Shown here: in pieces, positions 54,653 to 61,898 of the stretch
Layout of the letters: each line of letters begins with the position of its first letter
Position numbering within the stretch: position 1 is the first letter of the stretch
Assembly (NCBI RefSeq): GCF_003268025.1
Contig: NZ_QLUW01000004.1
Coordinates: forward strand, 558,001-622,000
Reading direction: 5' to 3'
Length of the DNA: 64,000 nt
Source of the DNA: Paenibacillus montanisoli
GTDB lineage: Bacteria; Bacillota; Bacilli; Paenibacillales; Paenibacillaceae
Made by a program: the position numbers and the translations under genes
Notes under the pieces: generated by a model
What the model saw: only the letters and a program-made list of their open reading frames with translations
What the model was told of the DNA's origin: nothing
Database searches by the model: none

Positions 54653-55855
54653 CTAGCACAATTTTGCTGCGCGATATTCAGACGGACTGCAGTTCATTAA
54701 CATTTTAAATTTACGTGCAAAATAGTTAGCATCGTGAAAACCCGCCCTGCCCGCAATTACTTGAATCGAGAGCTCCGTCGTTTCCAAGTAATGAATGGCC
54801 TTTTCAATGCGCATTTTATTCAAGAAATCAATGAAGCTAATGCCGACCTCTTTTTTAAACAAGTGGGCGAAATGGTACGTGCTGATAAAACAATGCTGAG
54901 CGACCTGCTCTAGCGTTACTTTCTCGCGCAGATGGCTTTTCACGTATTCAAGCGCCGAACGAATAGCCGGAGACACTTCCGCCGCATGGTCTCTTGCAAG
55001 CTGGGCAGCAAGCTTCCGCCAGTAGTCGCATACTTTGAGTACGAATTTATCGTAGCGTATCGTATGGTACAGGTCCTGAATAACGCGTGCGTTCTCCGCA
55101 AGAATTTCCGCCGCTTCTCCGCCCATCTCCAGCACAAACCGTGACATCGTCATAAGCAGATCGAACACTTCAGACTTGAACATATCTACATTGTGAATGT
55201 AAGCCTGTGCCAGCTGCTCCATCATAATTTTCAAAAAAGCGACTGCGCCTTCCTCATCGCCGATTCGAACGCGGGCAAGCAGCTCGGCCTTCTGTTCCTC
55301 CGAGACGATCTTTTTCCAAGATTTACCTCCTGTCTTCCGCTTCTCATAGTGAAAAATAAGCCGGTTGCCTTGAAAGAAACGATCGAGCATCGATTCATTC
55401 GCCTCCTGATACGAGTAGTGCAGCATATACGGGTTGTCGTAATAGTGAGAGCCGATGCCAATCGATACGGAAAAACCTTTCGTATCCACCACTAGCTGCA
55501 GCTTTTTCGCGATCTCAAATGCCCTTTCTTTATGCGGCTTCGGCGGCTCGGCAGCCTTTTCCTGCGGAAGCTCAACAAGCAGCGCCAAAATCCCTTCCGC
55601 TTCCCATACCCATAGATAAGGCACGACAACCGCCTCGGAAAGTGCATGGACTAGCTTCTGACCAATTTCTTCCCGCCACGCGAACGTTTTTCCAAGCGAA
55701 AGATCGGGATACCGGTCGATGGAGACAATCATGACGAGGTGTGGATAAGTTTGAATGCCAAGCCGCCTTTGCATTTCGGCAAAGCTTGCTTCGTGGACTA
55801 ACGTTCCGGATATGAGCAGATGAGAAAATGCGGCTTGCGTAACGTTGAAAGACAC
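54653..55855 (-). CDS. AraC-family transcriptional regulator with large N-terminal domain
   Basis: A 400-residue regulator. The C-terminal 100 residues are two AraC-type helix-turn-helix motifs (VTLEQVAQHCFISTYHFAHL; IAGRAGFHDANYFARKFK, ending CSPSEYRAAKL). The N-terminal 290 residues, with SIGIGSHYYDNPYMLHYSY and EANESMLDRF, resemble the sensor-linked middle region of YesN-like regulators but lack a receiver domain. The start is most likely GTG at 55855 behind AGGGGGAG; the longer frame to a TTG at 55942 is AT-rich and unsupported. It probably controls the nucleoside hydrolase and perhaps the hut operon. Confidence 0.82.
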   Translation of the reverse strand: MSFNVTQAAFSHLLISGTLVHEASFAEMQRRLGIQTYPHLVMIVSIDRYPDLSLGKTFAWREEIGQKLVHALSEAVVVPYLWVWEAEGILALLVELPQEKAAEPPKPHKERAFEIAKKLQLVVDTKGFSVSIGIGSHYYDNPYMLHYSYQEANESMLDRFFQGNRLIFHYEKRKTGGKSWKKIVSEEQKAELLARVRIGDEEGAVAFLKIMMEQLAQAYIHNVDMFKSEVFDLLMTMSRFVLEMGGEAAEILAENARVIQDLYHTIRYDKFVLKVCDYWRKLAAQLARDHAAEVSPAIRSALEYVKSHLREKVTLEQVAQHCFISTYHFAHLFKKEVGISFIDFLNKMRIEKAIHYLETTELSIQVIAGRAGFHDANYFARKFKMLMNCSPSEYRAAKLC

Positions 55856-56105
55856 TCCAAACTCCCCCTGTCGTATAACACCATCAGTACAGTCACCTAA
55901 GTAGTCAATGTTATTCGACAAAATAAGAGAGATTCCTTGCAAGCGAACGAATCGACGAAAGACATCGATGCATTTTTGCTATTTTACTTGATGTGACCTG
56001 CCCTTGCCCACGGCTCAACCTCCACAGAAGCGTTAAGAAACCCGCCCCCGTTCTCTGTGAACCATATCCTCTTCGGACCAGGGTGCCCCTCTCGTTTCTC
56101 TCTAC

Positions 56106-56152
56106 AAAAAACTCTGACCTCATGCGGTCAGAGTTTTAATGGTGGAGGCGAA
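56106..56152. repeat. Left direct repeat of the AT-rich island, terminator plus tRNA-end-like motif
   Basis: On the minus strand GGTTCGCCTCCACCA is followed by a hairpin terminator, AACTCTGACC with its complement, and a T-run. The same arrangement, related in sequence and in the same orientation, occurs at 60926-60973. GGTTC...CCA looks like the end of a tRNA gene, a usual integration target, but no tRNA body was found. The rest of 55856-56188, about 330 bases, holds no recognised gene. Confidence 0.5.
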
Positions 56153-56188
56153 CCATGCCTGTGCAAAGGAGTAGGTCTGTTTACCACT

Positions 56189-56887
56189 TCATTTTATTGC
56201 CTTTTCGAAATCTTGATAAAATAGCAGCTCTTCTTTAATAAAAGCATCATATTTTTTGTCATCTTGACCCTTTGCAGTTGAAGTATCAAGAAACTTAATT
56301 ACGATTAACATGCCATTCATAGTTATGTAATAATCATCTAGGTGTGGCCTATCGATGGTTTGGTATTTCTCTTCTATATTAGTATTATCTTTATTGTTAA
56401 TTGAACTTATAGTGAGAAATGAATCCTCAATAACATTAGGCATATAAATGAAGTCTACTTTGATTAGCATAGAGGACTGGTTTGATTTGTAATAGTTTTC
56501 AAGTCTCCTAGGTGTATTAATATCATTATTGATTGCATCTATTTTTGAGCTCCCAAAATGATGATGAGGAAGAGATGTAGTTTTTAGATTTACTTCTTCT
56601 GGCGAAATACTAATAAAATTTGATGAACTAAAATTCTTCTTGAATTTAAGAAAGGAATCTTGAAATTGTTCATAACTGATACCATTCCCAGTTTCAAAAA
56701 CAGGCTCTTGAACAGTCTCCTGTGTTTCCCGAGATACGGCATCAAGAATTAGATCAAGTTTTATCTTGGTTTCGGGATCAGTACTGATGACATTATTTGT
56801 AGTAGCAAAAGTACAAGAACCATATATAATACAACAACCAAGAAATATTATTGCACCTTTTAATGTTGTTTCTTTTTTATTTTGCAT
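56189..56887 (-). CDS. Hypothetical protein with MQNK-type leader, AT-rich island
   Basis: A 232-residue protein: MQNKKETTLKG, a hydrophobic segment AIIFLGCCIIYGSC (possible lipobox), then a mostly polar domain without recognised motifs, ending in a charged helix (YDAFIKEELLFYQDFEKAIK). Its first 50 residues are closely related to the 66-residue protein at 40363-40563. Codon use is AT-rich, unlike the catabolic genes around. The ATG at 56887 has AGGAGGAAC upstream. It may be a membrane-anchored surface protein. Function unknown. Confidence 0.65.
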   Translation of the reverse strand: MQNKKETTLKGAIIFLGCCIIYGSCTFATTNNVISTDPETKIKLDLILDAVSRETQETVQEPVFETGNGISYEQFQDSFLKFKKNFSSSNFISISPEEVNLKTTSLPHHHFGSSKIDAINNDINTPRRLENYYKSNQSSMLIKVDFIYMPNVIEDSFLTISSINNKDNTNIEEKYQTIDRPHLDDYYITMNGMLIVIKFLDTSTAKGQDDKKYDAFIKEELLFYQDFEKAIK

Positions 56888-56934
56888 ACAAAGGATGTTC
56901 CTCCTAAGGGATAATCATGCATGCCTACGGTCCC

Positions 56935-57060
56935 CTAAAAACGTTTAAGTTCCTCTACATAATAATTAATGTAATATAGACCACTTAGAACTGCTCCACC
57001 TATCCAAGTTATTACTCCTATCACGGCAAATATCAATGGTTTGTTTGACTTTAGCTTCAT
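56935..57060 (-). CDS. Very small membrane protein
   Basis: A 41-residue protein, MKLKSNKPLIFAVIGVITWI and then GGAVLSGLYYINYYVEELKRF: one or two helices with basic ends. The ribosome site before the ATG at 57060 is weak, but the frame begins 5 bases after the preceding small gene and is likely translated by coupling. I do not recognise it. Confidence 0.45.
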   Translation of the reverse strand: MKLKSNKPLIFAVIGVITWIGGAVLSGLYYINYYVEELKRF

Positions 57061-57065
57061 AAAAG

Positions 57066-57254
57066 TTAGCCTATTGAAATGTAATAAATGACTGAACTTG
57101 AAGCAACCCCCATGATAAAAAGGACACACAGTACCCAATAAGCTATTGTTTTTACTTTATTGCTTCTTACCATTTTTTTAATTCCAAACAATAGTAACGA
57201 ATAAAAGATTGCAAGAATAACAAAAGTAGAAACTAAACCTGTTACTGTGTCCAT
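57066..57254 (-). CDS. Small two-helix membrane protein
   Basis: A 62-residue protein with two hydrophobic helices separated by the basic loop KKMVRSNKVK. The ATG at 57254 follows AGAGGTG. Two-helix small proteins with a basic loop are common among holins, immunity proteins and toxins, but there is nothing specific here. It forms a pair with the next small gene. Confidence 0.55.
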   Translation of the reverse strand: MDTVTGLVSTFVILAIFYSLLLFGIKKMVRSNKVKTIAYWVLCVLFIMGVASSSVIYYISIG

Positions 57255-57269
57255 AAGCACACCTCTCAT

Positions 57270-57758
57270 TCAATACGCGGTAAGTCCAAGAGCCCTGGCT
57301 ATTTCATTCATAGTAGGCTTACTAGCAAACCTCATTATCCGAAGATTCTCGTTAGTTCACCCTCGGGCTATTAAGTATTCATACAGGGCATCTGTTGGTT
57401 CACCTTGAAGATAAACATATTTTGTCACTCGTTTCCCTTCATCAATTTTCGATTTTACATACAATTCCTTGAAATGGTTAGAGCAATTGTTTTGACTTCT
57501 GATTGATTAATGACAGACATTCTAGCAATTGAAAATCCTTTATTATTTTTGTCATTAGGCTTCAAATTGACCTTGTCCTCCCCAAGTGCGCTTGTGAGAA
57601 AGACATTATTCGTGAGAAGATTATTCTGCATTGTAGGTTTCGCAAGATTCTCATTCTTTTTTTTTCAGCTTATCAATCCCAAAATAACTAACAATCATTG
57701 AAAGTAAAAGAGCCGTTAATGGTTGATCGGTTTTTAGATTGATCCAATTTTTAGCACC
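57270..57758 (-). pseudogene. Decayed coding remnants (frameshift and in-frame stop)
   Basis: No intact gene, but protein-like pieces follow one another on the minus strand. First comes a membrane-helix end (PLTALLLSMIVSYFGIDKLK, stop at 57651). Then NENLAKPTM leads to FSIARMSVINQSEVKTIALT; a frame change follows, then KELYVKSKIDEGKRVTKYV to EYLIARG. A TGA and, in the same frame, NENLRIMRFASKPTMNEIARALG complete it, ending at 57270. The pattern NENL...KPTM occurs twice, suggesting an internal duplication. I do not recognise the parent genes; this explains most of the 557-base gap between intact genes. Confidence 0.5.
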
Positions 57759-57811
57759 TTAATTTATGATACAATTCTTCCACCACTTGTCCGCTGCCAG
57801 TAGCGAAGTTT

Positions 57812-57997
57812 TTATTTCTTCTTTTTTATCAAATAAATCAGGGCACCAAGAGCAAATGAGGTATGAATCAGAATTATAATTAGAACGCTTAATATCTCAT
57901 CTTCAGTTCTACTGGCTCCCATTATATATTGCAGTATCATGTTGACAATGAGAGATAAAATTAAGATGATGGTGCCTGATACTAATGCAATTCTCAT
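57812..57997 (-). CDS. Small two-helix membrane protein
   Basis: A 61-residue protein with two hydrophobic helices (LVSGTIILILSLIVNMIL; LIIILIHTSFALGALIYLI), the polar loop SRTEDE and a KKKK end. The ATG at 57997 has GGAGGTG upstream, a strong site that supports it being a real gene. The function is not recognised. Confidence 0.6.
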   Translation of the reverse strand: MRIALVSGTIILILSLIVNMILQYIMGASRTEDEILSVLIIILIHTSFALGALIYLIKKKK

Positions 57998-58018
57998 AAT
58001 ATAAACACCTCCAGAGAT

Positions 58019-58051
58019 GGGAAGGTAAGGAGAACTTACTCCTTACCTTCC
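58019..58051. repeat. Hairpin repeat, copy 1 (GGAAGGTAAGGAG)
   Basis: A perfect 13-bp inverted repeat GGAAGGTAAGGAG around a short loop, just before the gene starting at 57997. Nearly the same sequence recurs at 58661-58691 after another gene of the island. Confidence 0.7.
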
Positions 58052-58052
58052 A

Positions 58053-58209
58053 TTAATCGGCAAAGCCCCAGGAGAATTTGCGCAGTCCAAAGCGTTTAAT
58101 CAGCGCCATGCAAGGCAGCGTGATATGGATCGCCTGCTTCCACTTTCCCGCTCCGTCCACTTCCGCCGCTTTGTACAAATTTGAATTAATGCCGACGATC
58201 GCCGCCAGG
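58053..58209 (-). pseudogene. Remnant of a sugar ABC permease gene
   Basis: A GC-rich patch inside the AT-rich island. On the minus strand it reads LAAIVGINSNLYKAAEVDGA and GKWKQAIHITLPC, the unmistakable EAA loop of LplB-type permeases, and then runs into MALIKRFGLRKFSWGFAD and a stop at 58053, which looks like the tail of another gene. Both ends are cut. The patch overlaps the 3-prime end of the membrane-protein gene at 58186, whose last residues are read from it in another frame. It is a scar of an earlier deletion or insertion. Confidence 0.7.
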
Positions 58210-58461
58210 AAAATAATCATAAAACCACTTTATTTTCTTGAAGTAAATCAAAAAGCATATACAGGAGCAAATTAAGAATATTAACACAAATAAGTTGTCA
58301 TTTATTGAATACTTAGGGTATAATGGAGCACTTCCAACTATCTGACTAGCTGCAAGTTGTTGAACCCACGAATAGTATGCAATAAACCGTTCAACCGTAA
58401 AGATTACACCACTCATAATTAAGAACAGAACCCCAGAAACAAAAACAATACTTCTCTCCAA
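58186..58461 (-). CDS. Small membrane protein with altered C-terminus
   Basis: A 91-residue protein with two to three hydrophobic helices (VFVSGVLFLIMSGVIFTVE; FVLIFLICSCICFLIYF). The start is TTG at 58461 behind GGGAGGAG with a 6-base spacer; an ATG at 58512 has no ribosome site. The last seven or so residues (PGGDRRH) are encoded by the permease remnant downstream, so the original C-terminus was lost when the two segments were joined. Function unknown. Confidence 0.5.
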   Translation of the reverse strand: MERSIVFVSGVLFLIMSGVIFTVERFIAYYSWVQQLAASQIVGSAPLYPKYSINDNLFVLIFLICSCICFLIYFKKIKWFYDYFPGGDRRH

Positions 58462-58527
58462 GACGCTCTCCTCCCTCGCAAATATGAAGCGAATTAATAG
58501 ATTAGTGCTCATTTGATACTTAATAAA

Positions 58528-58561
58528 ATAGGAAGCGCCTTAATTGACGCTTCCTATTTGT
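58528..58561. terminator. Hairpin/terminator upstream of the small membrane gene
   Basis: AAATAGGAAGCG (58528-58539) and CGCTTCCTATTT (58550-58561) form a perfect 12-bp stem with a 10-base loop. A/T runs on both sides make it a plausible terminator on the minus strand. Confidence 0.7.
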
Positions 58562-58660
58562 TCTAGGCACTGAGGCATGTTGCCTCAAATTAACAATGAA
58601 ATGAGCAGGGGAGAGGCTATACCTCTTCAGCGCTGCTTACAGGAATCGTAGGGGGAAAGA

Positions 58661-58691
58661 TGGTAAGGAGAACTTACTCTCCTTACCTTCC
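58661..58691. repeat. Hairpin repeat, copy 2 (GGTAAGGAG)
   Basis: GGTAAGGAG and CTCCTTACC with a loop of about ten bases; with its flank (AATGGAAGGTAAGGAG on the minus strand) it is almost identical to the copy at 58019-58051. It follows the 82-residue gene and may serve as its terminator despite lacking a T-run. Confidence 0.65.
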
Positions 58692-58743
58692 ATTCTAAAT
58701 GTTTACCGTGGCTCTCATTTAGTATTGGTTATTTACTATATTG

Positions 58744-58992
58744 TCAGTCGGTTTGGTCATACGAACGATTGATGAACGGAGGCACTTCATCTATGGTTTT
58801 GTTTATTCCCTTTTGCATTTCTAATGGTAATTCAATTATTCTCTTTATTTCATCTGCTTGAACTATAATCGGCCCGGGGTTTATTATTTTTATTTGAATG
58901 GGTTCAAGTTCGAAGTAATCGGCGCCCTCATAAAGAATTCTTCCAATAATCTGTCTATTATCGGTTGTATATATAAGGATTGATTTTTTCAT
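58744..58992 (-). CDS. Small hypothetical protein, possible SH3/Sm-like barrel
   Basis: An 82-residue soluble protein. The first 55 residues alternate short strands (SILIYTTDNRQIIGRILYEG; YFELEPIQIKIIN; IVQADEIKRIIEL), a rhythm like small beta-barrels of the Sm, SH3 or DUF2642 type; this is only a guess. A polar tail follows. The ATG at 58992 has AAGGAGTG upstream, a strong site. AT-rich, part of the island. Confidence 0.55.
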   Translation of the reverse strand: MKKSILIYTTDNRQIIGRILYEGADYFELEPIQIKIINPGPIIVQADEIKRIIELPLEMQKGINKTIDEVPPFINRSYDQTD

Positions 58993-59173
58993 TCTACACA
59001 CTCCTTGTCTTGAATTATTTGTTTATTGACCAATCATCAAGAACTGTATTTTTAGGAACCAACTTCTACAATTTGTTGAAAGGTGGTTTTGATTTTTAGT
59101 CTACCATTTTCTAATGCAAGTAGATCCTCATAAATTAACCTTTCTCTATTATTTAGGATAATGATGTACTGTT

Positions 59174-60004
59174 TTATATCCTCTTTATATATATATGGAT
59201 CAATCGATATTGATTTCGAACTGTTTTTTTAATTTCAATATCCTCGCCAATTAGTATAGAATCTCCATTTTCATTTACATATAGCAGGTCAATTTCAGTA
59301 TCAAAAGGTATATTGCTAATAAGAAGTTTATTGTATTTACTTAGTGATCTGTCGTTGGAGTCAGGTGAGTTCATAATGCTGTTTCCGTATCTGTCTACCC
59401 AAACTAAAGATGGAATATAACCATGTGAATTATTATTTGTATTAATGGAGATAGAAGTATCAGGAGATTCATGCCCATTGTTTATATAATATCGCATGAC
59501 ACCACCAACACCGGAACCTGAAAAGGCATCGTTCAACTTGTCAGGTATGGGTAAGATAATCAATTCATCACTCTCATTCAGTTTCCACTTAATATAAAAA
59601 TTAAGAATGCCCCGGGAATTGTTCACAACAGGTTGAACTACTGAGAGATACCACTTTTTTTTATCTAAACTCACATGAGTAATATTATTACCTTGTAAGA
59701 TTAGAAATTTTATTGAAGTATCACTCAGCATATTTTCAATGTAGACGCTAGCCATTAAACTGTCTGTCTCTTTTTGTAATATTGTATAATAAGGGGTTCC
59801 ATATTGGAAATTCATGTGCGTATTACTTCCAACAAGACGAAACTCCATGAAAAAGCCAGATATTCCTTCAGGTATTATTCGTTCGGAGTTTATTGATGTT
59901 AAAGGGGTTGTTAAATTAAGATTCTTATTGATATTAGAGCAACCACTAAGTGTGATTACTAGTAATATAAAAACAACAATAAACAGGATTTTTTTATTAC
60001 TCAT
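59174..60004 (-). CDS. Hypothetical lipoprotein, probably frameshifted at its 3-prime end
   Basis: A 276-residue lipoprotein with signal peptide and lipobox TLSGC. The rest is beta-rich and polar and not recognised. The ATG at 60004 follows CGGAGGA. Near the end, after EDIEIKK, a run of seven A (59224-59230 on the plus strand as T) breaks the frame: one extra A would continue as SISIDPYIYKEDIKQYIIIL to VEVGS and a stop at 59052, adding about 57 protein-like residues and filling the gap to the next gene. So the true gene is likely 59052-60004. Confidence 0.65.
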   Translation of the reverse strand: MSNKKILFIVVFILLVITLSGCSNINKNLNLTTPLTSINSERIIPEGISGFFMEFRLVGSNTHMNFQYGTPYYTILQKETDSLMASVYIENMLSDTSIKFLILQGNNITHVSLDKKKWYLSVVQPVVNNSRGILNFYIKWKLNESDELIILPIPDKLNDAFSGSGVGGVMRYYINNGHESPDTSISINTNNNSHGYIPSLVWVDRYGNSIMNSPDSNDRSLSKYNKLLISNIPFDTEIDLLYVNENGDSILIGEDIEIKKTVRNQYRLIHIYIKRI

Positions 60005-60023
60005 ATGATCCTCCGAATAATTA

Positions 60024-60052
60024 ATAGACCCCTTAAGGCTTAAGGGGTCTAT
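60024..60052. terminator. Perfect palindrome terminator between island genes
   Basis: ATAGACCCCTTAAG and its complement around a single central base form a 14-bp stem. It lies directly after the secreted-protein gene, before the lipoprotein gene. Confidence 0.75.
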
Positions 60053-60059
60053 CTCTTAT

Positions 60060-60578
60060 TTAGTTAACTGAAAAATTTTGCGATTGCTGCGTTTCAGTTA
60101 CATATAGATATCCGCTCCAAGAAACTGAGTGTTGACTATGTGCTCTCCAATACCCACCAGCTGCAGATGTTACAGAAGCTAATCCTAGAGCATCATTCCC
60201 CAAAATTGCAGAATTCTTTCCACTAGTATCCAAAATTGCCCAAGTACCATTTTCATAGTGCTCAAGATTTGTAAGAACTGAGACCGTGTACTGCCAGTTA
60301 TCCGGGCTTGTCTTCCCTGCGGCAATATAAGTCCACAAAGGTCCCGATGGAGAAGTATAGGCCAATGTACGGCTGATTGTCGAAGATCCTGTAGCCATAT
60401 CATCAAATATTGATCTAAATGATTGAGAAGGTGTAGTACCAGGTGGGAGATGGCCAAAACTTACATGAGATATTTCATTCTCTACATCGGGTGGTGTCTC
60501 AGACGAAGCTAACGCAGTACCATTAAATGCAACGGCTACGAGTGACATTGTGAGCAGAGTTTTCTTAAGATTAACCAT
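60060..60578 (-). CDS. Secreted hypothetical protein
   Basis: A 172-residue protein with a clear signal peptide (MVNLKKTLLTMSLVAVAFNG, cleavage likely after ALA). The mature part is Ser/Thr/Gly-rich, with several aromatic strands (WTYIAAGKTSPDNWQYTVSV; GYWRAHSQHSVSWSGYLYVT), suggesting a small extracellular beta-fold. No Cys. I do not recognise the family. The ATG at 60578 has GGAGG upstream. A consensus promoter with two TTGAT-N5-ATCAA operators lies about 180 bases upstream, so it is likely the main regulated product of the island. Confidence 0.7.
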   Translation of the reverse strand: MVNLKKTLLTMSLVAVAFNGTALASSETPPDVENEISHVSFGHLPPGTTPSQSFRSIFDDMATGSSTISRTLAYTSPSGPLWTYIAAGKTSPDNWQYTVSVLTNLEHYENGTWAILDTSGKNSAILGNDALGLASVTSAAGGYWRAHSQHSVSWSGYLYVTETQQSQNFSVN

Positions 60579-60736
60579 TCTATAACCTCCAAATAATGTT
60601 GATTTTCTTGCAGCTGGCCAGCTACATATATCTCTACTAACTAGAGGTAGCTATATTGGCTTAGGATATATAGTTTTCTCTGTTAGAATAGATTCGATTT
60701 ATGGCAATTTTCTTCCAATGGAACAGGCATCACAAA

Positions 60737-60791
60737 TTGATCTTTAATCAACTAATAGTTTAATATTAATTGATTTTAAATCAACTGTCAA
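60737..60791 (-). promoter_or_regulatory. Sigma-A promoter with two TTGAT-N5-ATCAA operators
   Basis: On the minus strand TTGACA, a 17-base spacer and TAATAT at 60763-60791, nearly identical to the promoter at 40646-40674. One operator palindrome fills the spacer (60770-60784). A second copy with the same N5 gap lies at 60737-60751, 33 bases away (three helical turns), downstream of the predicted start point. Confidence 0.8.
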
Positions 60792-60925
60792 TATTTGATA
60801 GTTTTAAAAGGTATTTCTATTAAAATTAAAAGAGTTATAAAGGAACTACTTGAAAATTAAAGGGTAGGTTTAACCTACACCCTCACCATGAACAGAAGCC
60901 GAGGATCAAAAACCGTATGAAATGC

Positions 60926-60973
60926 AAAAACCCGACCTCATACGGTCGGGTTACTCATTTGGTGAAGCGAACC
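60926..60973. repeat. Right direct repeat of the AT-rich island with terminator
   Basis: On the minus strand GGTTCGCTTCACCA is followed by AACCCGACCGTATGAGGTCGGGTTTTTG, a hairpin terminator that also serves the DNA alkylation repair gene. It is related in sequence and orientation to 56106-56152. Apart from this and the promoter at 60737-60791, the stretch 60579-61063 holds no recognised gene. Confidence 0.5.
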
Positions 60974-61063
60974 GCGGCTATATAAAACCACAATTCGCCG
61001 TCAAATTATTAGTCCAGTGCTGGGGAGACGGCTCAGCTCATTCCATTCTGCATGGCGCACAAC

Positions 61064-61777
61064 TTAACAAACGCACGTTTTCTTCTTCTTCCCAAGCCTA
61101 CCCGACTCCAAAACTTTTTGGATATAATCAAATGCAAGAGGCACCTTGCATGCGGTTTGTCCAACATTGACATCAACTTTACCGATCTTCTCGGCCACTT
61201 GGCACGCTTCCTCGTATAGAGCGGGACAATATGAACCAACTACAATCACGAAGCTGTTCATGTTGTACCTAACCCTATTGCGTTCCTTGTGTATCGTCTG
61301 TTCCACCTGGTTCAAGAGGCTGCGAATTTCATCAAGTACCAGCTTGTCGTCCGGCGTAATCGAAATATAGTTGGCATACGCGCTCCATCCGCAGGTGGCG
61401 ATCATCTCGTCCGGAGACTGCATCCATTCTCTGGCCAGTTCCAAGGCATACGGGCTCTCTGCGGCAATCCAGGCCACCGTATATTCGGCCGGCATATACC
61501 AATAAGCGGATCGTGCCCAGCTCTGAAGCATCTCCTTAGTAACCAGCTTCGGATTTACGGTGAGCCCGGCTAAATACATGGCATCGCAATTCCCGGTATC
61601 GTACAATGCTCGAGCCAGCTCTTGATCTTTCTTTACGTCCTTAACCAACTTCTTTAAATCTCCTATTTTCACTCCGAAGACCGGCTCCCTCGCTCCGTGC
61701 CGAATGAAGGTTTGCTTCGTCTGTTCCGTTCCAAGCTCCTCGAGCTTGCTCATGACTTCCTCTACCGTTAGCGCCAT
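61064..61777 (-). CDS. DNA alkylation repair protein (AlkD-like HEAT-repeat family)
   Basis: A 237-residue all-helical protein of the AlkD/AlkC superfamily. It has VEEVMSKLEELGTEQTKQTF, the conserved GVKIGDLKKLVKDVKKDQEL, and YWYMPAEYTVAWIAAESPYA. Family members are DNA glycosylases for alkylated bases or related helical-repeat proteins; the nearest match here is the short YSxR-type DUF/AlkD group. The C-terminus ends KKKKTCVC, an unusual Lys/Cys tail. The ATG at 61777 follows AAGGTG. Confidence 0.8.
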   Translation of the reverse strand: MALTVEEVMSKLEELGTEQTKQTFIRHGAREPVFGVKIGDLKKLVKDVKKDQELARALYDTGNCDAMYLAGLTVNPKLVTKEMLQSWARSAYWYMPAEYTVAWIAAESPYALELAREWMQSPDEMIATCGWSAYANYISITPDDKLVLDEIRSLLNQVEQTIHKERNRVRYNMNSFVIVVGSYCPALYEEACQVAEKIGKVDVNVGQTACKVPLAFDYIQKVLESGRLGKKKKTCVC

Positions 61778-61846
61778 TATTACACCTTCTTGTCCATTTT
61801 CTGTGATTGTATCATGTTTTCGAGATCATGGGCTGTCGAAGCACAG

Positions 61847-61875
61847 AAAAGAGAGTACCATAGGCGGTACTCCCT
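61847..61875 (-). terminator. Terminator after the second GH4 gene
   Basis: On the minus strand GGAGTACC, loop GCCTAT and GGTACTCTC form a stem followed by TTTTC. It ends the ROK-GH4 operon. Confidence 0.75.
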
Positions 61876-61898
61876 GAACATGAACATCGTTAACGTGA

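Noticed and set aside
56138-56160. A tRNA gene at the left island border
   Set aside because: Only the GGTTC...CCA-like end is present; no cloverleaf could be built from the neighbouring sequence.
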